64,000 bases of DNA from Callipepla californica brunnescens. Lineage: Eukaryota > Chordata > Aves > Galliformes > Odontophoridae. The stretch lies in the NCBI GenBank assembly GCA_023055505.1, contig JALIRH010000123.1:558001-622000 (forward strand). The letters run 5' to 3'. This document shows, piece after piece, positions 20,791 through 31,960 of this stretch (within the stretch, counting starts at the first letter, position 1; each line of letters starts with the position of its first letter). Made by a program: the position numbers and the translations under genes. The notes below the pieces were generated by a model that worked only from the letters and a program-made list of their open reading frames with translations, was not told where the DNA came from and made no database searches.

Positions 20791-23700
20791 ACACCTAAGA
20801 CTATTGCTAACCCGAAACCTAATCCAAGCTCCAACCTTTACCCTATCCACAATCTTTGCCCTAACTCACAACCTAACCCTCAACCTCAACCTAAGCATAA
20901 CCCTAAGCCTTACTTGAAATGCTAAACCTAACCCTAACCCTAACCTCAAACCTAGCACTAACCCTACTCCCAACCAAAACCACAACTCTAATCCTAAACC
21001 TAAAGCTAACTCTAAATCTAAAGCTAAGCCTAATATTTACCCTTGACCCAAATCGTCTCCATAAGAATCACTGTAGCTATTACCCGAATCCTAACTCTAC
21101 CTTCAAGCTATCCCTAACTCTGATCCTAATCCAAAACCCAAATTGAAGCCCAACCCTAAACCTTGAACAAAGCATCAGATTACCACAACCCTCACCTAAC
21201 TCGAAACCAAAACCAAAACCTAGCCCTAAAGCTAACCCCAAACCCAATCCAAACCCCAAACCTACTCCTATTCCTAAACCTTATCTTAACCCTAAACCAA
21301 ACCCAAGGCCCTCCCCTTCTCTCAGCCTAACACTCAAACTAACCTAGACCTGAAACTAACCCTACATTTATCCTAACCTTATACATATTCTAAGGCCTAA
21401 CCCTTCTCTGACCACAAAGCTCATGTTGTCTAAAATCTACCCCTTACCTAAAACCTAAATCGACAAAAAAACCTAACCCGAAACCTCAACCTAACTCTTC
21501 TCCTAACTAGAACACCAGCACTTCACCTTACCCTAACTGGAAACCTAGGACTAAATCCTTACCTTGTCCAGAACCCTATTCCTAACCCAAACCAGAATTC
21601 TAACCTCTACCCTAACCAAAACCCTTCCCCTAAACCTAAACCTAATGCTACCCTCAACCAAACCCTAGCCCTAAATCCTACCCTAAAACCAACACCACGT
21701 TTAAGCTCAAACCTCAAGCCTCAAAGAAAGCATCAGATTACCGCAGATCTCACCTAACACTAACCCCAATCCAATCCCTACTACTAACCCCAAACCCAAT
21801 CCAAACACCAAAACTATTCCTATTCCTAAACCTAACACTAAGCCAGAAACAAACCCAAGGCCTACCCCTTCTCTCAGCCTGACACTCAAACTAACCTAGA
21901 CCTGAACGCAACGCTAAATCAAATACTAAAACTCACCCTTAGCCAAGGCCCTTTTAGGACCCCTCCCTGGTCCTAAAACTAAAGAGAACCCTACCCCTTC
22001 CACTAAACCTTCATCTACATCCCTAACCCTTACCCTAAACCTAAATCTACACCAAAACCTAACCCTAACCCTAACATGTCTTCTAACTGTAAAACTAACG
22101 CTTCACCTAACCCGAACTGAAACCCCAGGACTAAACCTTACCTAACACCTAGCTATATTCCTAACCCTATCCTGAAACCTAACGTTAACCCTAACCCTAA
22201 AAACAACTTGGAACCAAACCCTAACCCTAACCTAACCCTTATCAGAACCCTAAATCTAATCCTAACTGTTACCTCAATTGAACTCCAATTCTTCCTGAAA
22301 TCTAAATGGGACCTTCAAACCAACCCCAGATTGAAGCCCAACCCTAAACCTAACACAAAGCATTAGATTACCACAGCCATCACCTAACTCTAACCCCAGC
22401 CTTAACGCTAATACTATCCCAAACACTATTCCAATTCCTAAACCCAACACAAACCCAAAAACACAAAGCCTACAATTCTCACAGCCTAACACTGAAAGGA
22501 AACCTAAATCTTACCCTAACTCTAAAACTAATCCAAAGCATGACCACAATTTAAACTCTAAATCTACCTTCAAACTAAAGCTGACCCTAACACCAACCTC
22601 AAGTAAAAGCCCAACCCTAAGCCTAACACAAAGCATTAGATTACCACAACGCTCACCTAACTTCTAACCCCCACCCTAACACTAATACTAAAGCAATCAG
22701 ATTCCAAATACTAACCCAATTCCTATTCTGAAACCCAAAACTATTCCAAAAACAAACCCAAGGCCTAATCTTTCTCTCACCCTAACAATCAAAGAAAACC
22801 TATTCCTAAACCTAATCCTAAATCTAGTCCTAACCCTAACCCTCACCCTTAATCTAACCCCAACCCCCACCCAGAAGCAAACACTTAGCATTGTACAATA
22901 CCTAAACGTACCCCTAATCCTTATCACTAAACCTAAAAGGAACCTGAAACATAGTGCTAAATCCGAACCCTAACCCTGAAGACTAACGCTAACAATGAAC
23001 CAATTCCTATACCTTTTTCTTCCTCCAAATTGATTCCTAGCACTAACCCTAACCCTACATTAACCCAATCCTAACCCTAACCCTAACCCTAGCCCTAAAC
23101 TACATTAACCCTAACCCTAACCCTAACCCTAACCCTAGCCCTAACCTAACTCTAACCCTAACCCTAACCCTAAACCTAATGCTAACCCTTACCCTACCCT
23201 AACCCTAACCCTACCATACCCTAACCCTAACCTACCCTAACACTAACCCGAACCCTAACCCTAACCCTAAACCTAAACCTTATCCTAACCCTAACCCTAA
23301 CCCTAATTCCTAACCCTTACCTTAACCGTATCACAATCCCTATCCTAATTCTTACCCTAACCCTAACCCTTACCTAACCCTAACCCTAACTCTAACCTTA
23401 ACCCTTACCTAACCCTAACCTAACCCTAACCGTAATCCTAACCCTAACCCTAACTCTAATTCCTAACCCTTACCTTAACTGTATCACAATCCCTATCCTA
23501 ATTCTTACCCTAACCCTAACCCTTACCTAACCCTAACCCTAACCCTAACCCTAACCCTAACCCTAACTCTCACCTTAACCCTAACCCTAACCCTAACCCT
23601 AACCCTAACCCTAACCCTAACCCTAACCCTAACCCTAACTCTAACCCTAACCCTAACCCTAACCCTAACCCTAACCTCAACCCTAACCCTAACTCTAACC

Positions 23701-24845
23701 TTAACCCTAATCCTAACAATAAATTTAACCCTAACCCTAACACTAACCCTAACCCTAATTTTACCCTAACCGTAAGCATATCCTAACCCTAACCCTAACC
23801 CTAACCCTAACCCCAACCCTAACCCTAACCCTAACCCTACCCTAACCCTAACCCTAACCCTAACCCCAACCCTAACCTAACCCTAACCCTAACCCTAACC
23901 CTAACCATAACCCTAACCCTAACCCTAACCCTAACCCTAAGCATACCCTAACCCTAACCCTAAAACTAACCCTAACCCTAACCCTACCCTAACCCTAACC
24001 CTAACCCTAACCCTAACCCTAACCCTACCCCTAACCCTACTTTACCCTAACCCTAATCCTAACACTAACTCTAACTTTATTCCTTACCCTAACACTAATC
24101 CAATCCCGAACCCTAACCCTAATCCTAGCCCTAACTCTAACTTTATTCGTAACCCTACCCCTAATCCAAACAATAACCCTTACCCTAATCAAACCCTATC
24201 CCTATTCCTAACCCTTACCCTAACCGTATCACAATCCCTATCCTAACTCTTACCAAACCCAAACCCTAACCTAACCCTAACCCTAACCCTAACCCTAACC
24301 CTATCCCTATCCCTAACCCTTACCCTAACCCTAACCCTACCCTAACCTTAACTCTACCCTAACCGTATCCCTACCCTAACCCTAACCCTAATCCTAGCCC
24401 TTACTCTAACTTTATTCCTAACCCTACCCCTGATCCAAACACTAACCCTAACCTTAATGTAACCCTAACCCTATTCCTAACCCTTACCCTAACTGTATCC
24501 CATTTCCTATCCTAACTCTTACCATAACCCTAACCCTGATGCTAATGCTAACCCTAACCCTGAATCTAACCCTTACCCTAACCCTATCCCTTACCCAGAA
24601 GCTAACACTTAGCGTTGTACAATACCTAACCGTACCCTAACCCTATCCCTAAACCTAAAAGGAACCCAAACTCTAACCCTAAATCTGTCCCTGAGCCTAA
24701 CCTTCAACCTTACCCTAACCTTAACCCTAACCCTGTTCCATTCTCTAAACATATCTGTAAGCATTACCTTCATCCTAACTCTAACTCTACCCTAACCCTA
24801 TCCCTTTGACCCCAACACAAAACCCAGATTGAGCCTGACCCTAAC
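20791..24845 (-). repeat. CCCTAA telomere-like repeat, block 3, with near-perfect core
   Basis: Polarity is opposite to blocks 1 and 2. The left half (20791-23030) is degenerate and carries the reverse complement of the markers seen elsewhere (GCATCAGATTACC at about 21171 and 21730, variants at 22362 and 22636). The right half (23040-24600) is much closer to canonical, with perfect CCCTAA runs such as about 23577-23639. This is an interstitial telomeric sequence on a long-unit degenerate repeat. Gly/Leu-only frames on the minus strand are translation artefacts. Confidence 0.95.
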
Positions 24846-26335
24846 CTAGGTAGCATAAAGTGTATGTAGGGTGAATTTGAGTTTTAGGGTCAAAGTTAAA
24901 TTGTTAGTTTTAGGGTTAGGATGAAGGATTGCTTTAGTTCTAGTATTAGGGTGTTTGGGGTTAGGGTTAGGGTAAGGATTTTGGGGTGGATTAGGTTTAG
25001 GGTCAGGTTTGGGGGAGTTTTGGGGTTAGGGTTAGATTTAGGATTAGGGTTAGCAAAAAAGTTGTTTTAGTTTTAGTTTAGGTTAGTGCTAGGATTAGGT
25101 TGAGTGTTCTTGTGAAGTTTAGGTTTAGGGTTAGGTTTAGGTTTAGATTGAGGTTTAGGGTAAGGAGTAGGGTTCATTTGACTTTTAGGGTCAGAGTAGA
25201 GTTAAGTCGTGTTAGGGTTAAGGTTAAGAACAGGATTCAGATTCCAATTAGGTTCCTACTAGGGATAGGCCTCAAATTAGTGTTAAGGTTAGGGTTAGGG
25301 TTAGGTATAGGGAAAGGGTTAGTGTTAAGGCCAGGGCAAGTGTATGGTTTAGGGTAAAGATTGGATTTAGGGTTAGGTTTAGATGTAGGTTTGGTTTGAT
25401 CGTTAGGGTGTGAGAAGGCACCGGCCTTGGATTTCATTTGGAGATTGGGTAAGGTTTAGGAACAGGAATAACATTGGTGTTTAAAAGATGATTAGTGTTA
25501 GTATTAGGGATAGGGTTACGGTTAGAGTTTAGTTAGGGTTGTTAGTTTTAGAGTGAGGGATAGGGGTATGGTTTGGTCTAGTACTTGGGTTAGGGTTTGG
25601 GATAGTCATAGCATTAGTGTTAGGGTTAGGGTTCCGTTAGGGTTGTGGTAATCTGATGCTAGGTGTCGGGATTAGGGTTGTGCTTAAATGTGGGTTTGGT
25701 TTGAGGGTCAGAGTTAGGGTTAGGGTAGAGTTAGAATTAGGGTAATAGTTAGGATTAGGTTTAGGATTAGGATAAAGATTAGGTTAGGATTAGTGTTGGC
25801 TTTAGGGTTGTGTCTGGGAGAAGGGTTAGTGTTAGGGATAGACTTAGGGTAAGAGTAAGTGTTAGGAATAGGCATAGGTTTTGGGAAAGTTTCAGAGTTT
25901 GGACTGGATTTATGATTAGGGTTAGGGACAAAGATTTTTTGAGATTTATGATTAGATTTAGGGAGAAAAGTAGGCTGACTTGTGGTGTTAGCAGTAGGTT
26001 TAGGTTTAGGTTTAGGTTTAGGATTCCATTTGTATTTCTTGATCGAGGTTGGGTTAGTTTGAGTGTAAAGGTCAGAGTAGGGTTAGGCCTTGGGATAGGG
26101 TCAAGGTTTGGAATAGGATTAGGATTCAAATGATGTTATGGGTTGGTGTTAGGGTTAGGGAAAGGTTAGGATCAGGGTTGAGGTCAGGGTTAGGTATAGG
26201 AAAAGGGTTAGTGTTAGGGCTAGGGCAATTGGAAGGGTAAGGCTTAGGCTTAGATATTAGGGTTAGGTTTAGGCGGAGGTTTGGTTCGAGTGTCAGGGTG
26301 AGAGAAGGGGTAGGCCTGGGGTTTGGTTTTGGGTT
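24846..26335 (+). repeat. Degenerate TTAGGG telomere-like repeat, block 4 (polarity reversed)
   Basis: Around 24845-24870 the strand asymmetry switches from C-rich to G-rich, with a short non-repeat joint (TAGCATAAAGTGTATG). The block is degenerate and carries the shared markers at about 25644 (GTGGTAATCTGATGC) and 26300 (GAGAAGGGGTAGGCC). It ends at the truncated 5' edge of the next ERV. Confidence 0.9.
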
Positions 26336-26499
26336 ACATCATACAAATCATCACATACATTAGCTGGGGTGGGAGGTGCAAGGAACAGCCAGCAAAGTGC
26401 TGAGTTCATTCCAATCAGAGGACCTGAAGATCGGGTAGCTACTATCAAACCGTTTGTGTTGCCAATTCCGATGATATTTATGGGGCCCTGATGTTATGG

Positions 26500-29131
26500 T
26501 TCAGTGGGGAGTCACTATCAAGTCAGATTTTCGGGAGGGGCCATTGAGAGGTGCGACGCCCTTAAGCTAATATGGAAAACAGATACCCCTAGATGGGTGG
26601 ATCAATGGCCCCTTCCGCTAGAAAAACTTGGCGCCCTCCAAGACTTGGTAGCGGAACAATTAGCAAAAGGACATACTGTACCTCCACTAATCCTTGGAAC
26701 TCACCTGGATTTGTCATTAAGAAACAAACTGGTCAATGGCGCTTGTTCCATGACCTCAGAAAAATGAATGATGCTATGGAAAATATGGGAGCCCTTCAAC
26801 CAGGCCTCCTGTCACCCACTATGATTCCCCGAGACTGGCATTTGACTGGCACTGATCTTCAAGACTGCTTTTTTAATAGTCCATTACACCCTGAGGATGC
26901 CCCTCCATTTGCTTTTTCAGTTCCAAGCATCAACATGCAAGCCCCGTTGCAGAGATACCAGTGGGTTGTGCTGACACAAGGAATGAAAAATAGCCCCACC
27001 ATTTGTCAGTGGTATGTAGCTAAAGTGCTTAGCCCCATTCCAGACACAATGCCAAATGTTTGATCGTATCATTAGATGGACGACATCTTAGTGGCCGCGC
27101 AACATCACGAGATCATGGAGGAAGCAGTAGCCCTCCTTACAACTGCTGTTAATTCGGCAGGTTTCTGTATTGCGCCTGAAAAAATGCAGAAAACATCACC
27201 ATGGAAATATTTAGGCTGGTGCATCAGAGCCCAGACTATCATTCCCTAGCCCTTACAAAGACAAACTGATGTGAAAAATTGACACGATGTACAAAAATGG
27301 TTGGGATCAATTAACTGGGTCTGACCGCTCTTGGGTATCTCTAATGCAGACTTGTATCCTCTTTTGGAACTACTGAAAGGGGATTCTGATTTACACTCTC
27401 CCTGCCGTCTTGGCTCTGAAGTGGCTAGTGCCTTGCAAAAAGTTGCTGCAGCTAGCACTAACAGACAAGCTCATCGGTGTGCCCCGGAGTTACCTTTTTT
27501 TCTAATGATCCTCAACCCTGCTCGACAACCTCATGCGCTAATTTTTCAGTGGGATTTTCAAAGGCCAGACCCACTATTCATTATTGAATGGATTTTTTTG
27601 CCAAACCAGTTGACAAAGACAATCCTGACACAGCATGAGATGTTTGCTTCCCTGAGAATCAAAGCTAGGCAGCGCTTGCTGATGTTATCAGGGGTAGACT
27701 TTTCCTCTAGTTGTTTACCTGTGACAAATGTGTATTTATAATGGCTTGATCAGCAAGCAGATGCCTTTAGCATGGCATTGGCAAGCTATACAGGCAGCCT
27801 TACTTCCCACGCACCGTCACACAAGCTATTGAACCTCAATGTTCACTTCACATCCACACCAAAAAGAAGTGATCAGCTGCTGCAGGCCCTTACCAGATTA
27901 CGGATGGGTCTGGAAGATCACACAAATCAGTTATTTTACGGTGGGATAATCAACAGAAGCAATGGGATTCGGATATTGAAATTGTTTCTGGTTCTCCACA
28001 AATAGTGGAACCAGCTGCTGTTGTCCGAGTTTTTTGGAAATGGTCCACACCTTTCAATCCTATTACCGACTCAGCTTCTGTTGCAGGAATTGTTCAGCGA
28101 GCAGAAGCATCCATATTGCGCAATATTTCTCACTCTTCATTGTTTATTTTGTTCCAGGAACTTTTTTTTTTTTTAGACTCCCGCACTCATCCTTATTTTG
28201 TAATGCACATCCGCTCACACACATCTTTACCTGGTTTCACGGCAGAAGGGAATCTCAAGCTGATATGTCCGTGTTTTACCAGACCGAATAGCGCAAGCTA
28301 AACTTAGCCACTCCTTCTTTCATCAGAATGCTGGAGGTCTTAAACGACAGTCTGGGCTTACCTCCCAACAAGCATCAAACATTACAGCGGTATGTCCCGA
28401 CTGCCAGAGGCATTCTTTCCCATCAATAGCAGGGGGGGTTAACCCCAGAGATCTGCAGAGCCTCCAGCTATGGCAAATGGATGTCACACATTACCCATGG
28501 TTTGGTAAGCTGAAATATACACATTCCTCGATTGATACTTTTTCCGGAGCTTTATTTTCCTCTTGTCATACAGGAGAAAAGGCACGAGATGTTCGCAAGC
28601 GTTTGCTGCGTGCTTTTGCTACATTAGGTATCCCTTCCCAATTAAAAACAGATCATGGTCCTGCATATACCTCTGCTGCGACAAAAGCCTTCCTGGATTC
28701 TTGGGGCATTATGCACATCACCGCGATCCCTCATTCCCCTACAGGTCAATTGAGCGGTCACACCAATCTTTAAAGCGTCTATTAGCACAACAGAAAGGGG
28801 GAATGGGAGCTTCCCCTCCTGAGGAGCGACTACATAAAGCTCTTTATGTTTTCACTTTTTGAATTCTTCTCTGCTAGATACCAATCCCCCGATAGTCCGA
28901 CATTTTAGTTCGAATATCACATTGGAAAGAAGAATCAAGGCTCCGGTGTTGATTCGCCACCCAGAAACAGGTATGATAATGGGGCCATATCCTCTTGTCA
29001 CATGGGGGAGAGGTTATGCTTGTGTCTCCACAGGAAAAGGCCCCAGGTGGATTCCTGCGAAGAACGTGAAACCATACCGCGAGGAACAGACTTGGTCGAC
29101 AACAGATGAAAACACAACCAAGGAAGGATGA
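26500..29131 (+). pseudogene. Degraded pol (RT, RNase H, integrase) of ERVK-like element
   Basis: RT is recognisable from about 26550 to 27240, with frame changes near 26650 and 27060. In the catalytic motif the Tyr codon of YMDD is a TAG stop (27073-27075), leaving MDDI after it. RNase H-like remains follow to about 28010. Integrase shows a CPDC zinc element near 28398, core acidic positions in MDVTHYP (about 28479) and KTDHGPAY (about 28647), a frameshift near 28750 before the expected Glu, and a C-terminal domain at 28940-29100 (GPRWIPAKNVKPY). It cannot produce an active polyprotein. Confidence 0.85.
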
Positions 29132-29208
29132 GACCAGCTACTGTATGGACTTGACTTCTTGAAATTTCAGGACTCTCTACTGGTTTTATTACCCTCCCAA
29201 AAACGAAT

Positions 29209-30291
29209 GTGTGGCTTACACTTGCTAATATTACTCATCAGGAAACACTTTGCTTAGCCACTGCAACTGCGCAAAATCCCTTCTCTACCCGCTTGGTGGG
29301 CTTTCCCATAGACGAGTGGCCAATCCCTGGTCCCTCACGAGCAATCTTTACTGGCACAAATTCAGTAGATAATTGGGATGGATGGGTTCCATATCTTCCG
29401 TCTGCCAAATTAAAGCCACAAGAAATAGATTTCTTAGGATCTATAAAAATGGACTTCTGCCTGAGATTCCATTCTACTGGAAAAAATAAAACCAAACTAT
29501 GGGATGTCAGTCCCGTAGACACAGCCATCAATAACCAAACTCTGTGGTGTAATTACACCTCACCCAGCCTTTCAAAATCAGTAAATGCTCCTTTACAGTT
29601 ACCAGATGGAGTTTTCCGTAGTTGCGCTGACCGGGCATGGCCTGCCATTCCTTCTTACATTAGAGGTGGGCCATGTAGTCTCGGGCGTTTAACCATCCTT
29701 ACCCAAAATGAGACAACTGTCTTGCAGTGGAGAAAGAAATATTCTCATCACCGTTTTAGGAGAATGACCCACACCTTCAGATCAGATTGTGATGATAACA
29801 TGAAGTTTTGGAACAGGGAGACCATAGGAGCCGTTTCCTTTTTCACACCGCAGGTTGCTGTTGCTAAAGCTTTGGCAACACTGAACAAACTGGGTTCTTG
29901 CTTAGCAAAACAAGGAAATGCCACTAGTTTAGCTTTAACAGGTCTTTTACTTGATGCGGACAGTGTCAGACATGCTGCGCCACAAAATTGCGCTGCTACT
30001 GATTTCCTACTTCTGGCGCAAGGCCATGGCTGGGAGGATTTCGAAGGAATGTGCTGCATGAACCTGTCAGAACATTCCGTTTCAATTCAAGCAACTATCA
30101 AGACCATACGGGATGGAGTGAAGAAACTGCAGGAACAGAGGGATTGGGACTGGTTGGACAAATTATTCTCGGGATGGGGGTCTCACCGGATGGCTCCACA
30201 GTATCTTAAAAATGATGTGCTACATTGCGATGATCGTTGTAACGCTTTTGCTGTTACTTCCTTGCATTTTACAATGTGCGCAAAAAGATGA
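29209..30291 (+). CDS. ERV envelope glycoprotein remnant, long open frame (360 codons)
   Basis: This open frame covers part of the surface subunit and the ectodomain of the transmembrane subunit. Several N-glycosylation sites (NIT, NNQT, NYTS, NETT, NATS) are visible. A basic RFRRM stretch near residue 185 is at about the position of a subunit cleavage site. A heptad-like region is followed by the conserved QN..A.DFLLLAQGHG segment and CC (residues about 281-282). The first Cys expected before this CC is Trp (GHGW, about residue 274), so the disulfide motif is lost. The frame ends just after where a membrane anchor would be, with a shortened hydrophobic tail (30225-30290). The true start is unknown; the ATG may be internal. 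Confidence 0.7.
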   Translation: MWLTLANITHQETLCLATATAQNPFSTRLVGFPIDEWPIPGPSRAIFTGTNSVDNWDGWVPYLPSAKLKPQEIDFLGSIKMDFCLRFHSTGKNKTKLWDVSPVDTAINNQTLWCNYTSPSLSKSVNAPLQLPDGVFRSCADRAWPAIPSYIRGGPCSLGRLTILTQNETTVLQWRKKYSHHRFRRMTHTFRSDCDDNMKFWNRETIGAVSFFTPQVAVAKALATLNKLGSCLAKQGNATSLALTGLLLDADSVRHAAPQNCAATDFLLLAQGHGWEDFEGMCCMNLSEHSVSIQATIKTIRDGVKKLQEQRDWDWLDKLFSGWGSHRMAPQYLKNDVLHCDDRCNAFAVTSLHFTMCAKR

Positions 30292-30322
30292 TTGACAATG
30301 CTACAAAGAAAATATTCATAAC

Positions 30323-30337
30323 AGAAAGGGGGAGAAG
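30323..30337 (+). other. Polypurine tract of ERV
   Basis: The purine run AGAAAGGGGGAGAAG lies directly before the LTR, where plus-strand priming occurs in retroviruses. Confidence 0.7.
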
Positions 30338-30341
30338 TGGG

Positions 30342-30704
30342 TGATGGCAAAAGTGGGAGTCAGACGGAACTGTTAGCTAAGCAGGAATCAGGCCATAAAC
30401 CTTGGACGTAGGCTGTGTAAAGATAAGCTGATAAGCTTGAGACAACCATGTCTAAGGAGTGAAAAGAAACAGAAGACAGTAATGGATAGCAATAAGAAAC
30501 TGTTTGTTTAGATGACTAGGAGTGTTGCATATTCTTGACCTGTTAACACTGAGGAGTGTAAATTCCCTCAATTAGATCCTTGTAGCTTCCCCCAGTTAGA
30601 TCCTAACACACACTGCTTCTCTGTCTATCTAAGCTTTGAGTTGTTGCTTAATAAATGGAACATTAGCTAGCATCAAGCTGGGTTCCCGATCCTTCATTGT
30701 AACA
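30342..30704 (+). mobile_element. 3' LTR of the ERVK-like element
   Basis: About 363 bp, starting TGATGGCAAAAG (or TGGGTGATGG four bases earlier) and ending CATTGTAACA. AATAAA is at 30650-30655. The right flank changes at once into GGGTC-type minisatellite. No partner 5' LTR exists in the window. Confidence 0.8.
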
Positions 30705-30769
30705 GTCTGTGGGTCTCTATGGGTCCCGCTATGGGTCCCAATATGGTTTGCTGTGGGTCGCTGTGGGCC

Positions 30770-30900
30770 TCTATATGCCCCAGGAGATCCCTAAGGGGCT
30801 GCAGTTCCCCTTCACGCCACCAGGGGGAGCTCTCACATGATGTCGCTGTGTCTCTATGGCTTCCTATTGCTCTCTGTGGTTTCCTATTGGGCGCTATGTG
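30770..30900 (+). repeat. 120-bp interspersed block, copy 1
   Basis: The block has the layout CCCTAAGGGGCTGCAGTTCC, then a CCACCAGGGGG element, then ATGTCGCTGTGTCTCTATGG, then TTTCCTATTGGGCGCTATG. The same layout recurs at 31020-31145 and, more diverged, at 31850-31960. Confidence 0.85.
30817..30833 (+). promoter_or_regulatory. CTCF-like motif, copy 1 (weaker)
   Basis: CCACCAGGGGGAGCTCT matches the vertebrate CTCF core except for AG in place of CG after the G run. Confidence 0.45.
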
Positions 30901-31019
30901 TCGCTATGGGTCCAAATATGGTTCGCTGTGGGTTACTGTGGGTCACTGTGGATCGCTATGGGTTGCTATGGATCGCTTTGGTTTGCTGTGGGTCCTGCTA
31001 TGGGTCTCTGTGGGTCTCT

Positions 31020-31145
31020 AAGGTTCCCAATGGATCCCTAAGGGGCTGCAGTTCCCCTCCACGCCACCAGGGGGCGCTCTCACGTAATGTCGCTGTGTCT
31101 CTATGGCTCCTTATTGCTATCAGTAGTTTCCTATTGGGCGCTATG
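31020..31145 (+). repeat. 120-bp interspersed block, copy 2
   Basis: Nearly the same sequence and order as copy 1, about 250 bp downstream of it. Confidence 0.85.
31064..31080 (+). promoter_or_regulatory. CTCF-like motif, copy 2 (best match)
   Basis: CCACCAGGGGGCGCTCT is a textbook match to the CTCF core consensus. It contains CpG, so its binding could depend on methylation. Occupancy cannot be judged from sequence. Confidence 0.6.
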
Positions 31146-31849
31146 GGTCGCTGTGGGTCACTATGCATCGCTATCAATCTCTGTGGGCTGCTACGTTTTG
31201 CTGCGGGTCTCTATGGGATGCTATGGGTCACTGTGGGTCTTGCTATGTGTATCCATGGGTCGCTATGGGTCGATGTGGATCGCTATAAGTCTCTACATGT
31301 TGCTAAGGGTTGCAATGGGTCGCTGTGGGTCATGCTGTGGGTGTCTGTGGGTCCAGCTATGGGTCATCGTGGGTTGCAGTGGGTTGCTACGGGTCTCTAC
31401 GGGACGCTATGGGTCGCTGTAGGTCCTGCTATGTGTCGCTGTGGGTCGCTTTGGGTCTCTATGGGTCTCAGTGGGTCTCTGTGGGTCACTGTGGGTTGCT
31501 ATGGGTTGGTGTGGGTCGCTGTGTGTCGCGATGGGTCGCTATCGGTCACTATTTGTTGTAATCGGTCTCTGTGGGTTGCTGTGAGTCGCTGTGGGCCCCC
31601 CTATAGGTTGCTGTGGGTCGGCTGGGTCGCTGTGGGTCCCGCTATGGGTCGCTATGGGTCTCTATGGGTCACTGTGGGTTGCTGTGGATGGCTGTGTGTC
31701 GCTGTGCCTCTATGAGTCGCTATGGGTTGCAGTGTGTTACAATGGGTCAATGTGGTCTGTTACAGGTCGCTGTGGGTCACGCTGTGGGTCCCAATATGTT
31801 TCGCTGTGGGTCAGTGTGGGTCCTGCTATGAGGCGCTGTTGGTCTCTAT

Positions 31850-31960
31850 GTGCCCCAGGAGATTCCTAAGGAGCTGCAGTTCCCCCTCCACGACACCAGG
31901 CGGCGCTCTCACGTGATGTCGCTGTGTCTCTGTGGCTCCCTCTTGCTCCCTGTGGTTTTC
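31850..31960 (+). repeat. 120-bp interspersed block, copy 3 (diverged)
   Basis: Same order of landmarks as the first two copies, with more substitutions. It contains ACACCAGGCGGCGCTC (31893-31908), a plausible third CTCF-like site in the same orientation. Confidence 0.75.

Larger units (their letters stand above)
26340..30704 (+). mobile_element. 5'-truncated ERV with pol, env and 3' LTR
   Basis: The element starts abruptly within pol next to telomere-like repeat (gag, protease and 5' LTR are absent) and continues through RT, RNase H, integrase, env, polypurine tract and 3' LTR. RT and integrase look ERVK/alpha-beta-like, and the env transmembrane part looks alpharetrovirus-like. Stops and frameshifts affect pol, while env has a long open frame. 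Confidence 0.9.
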
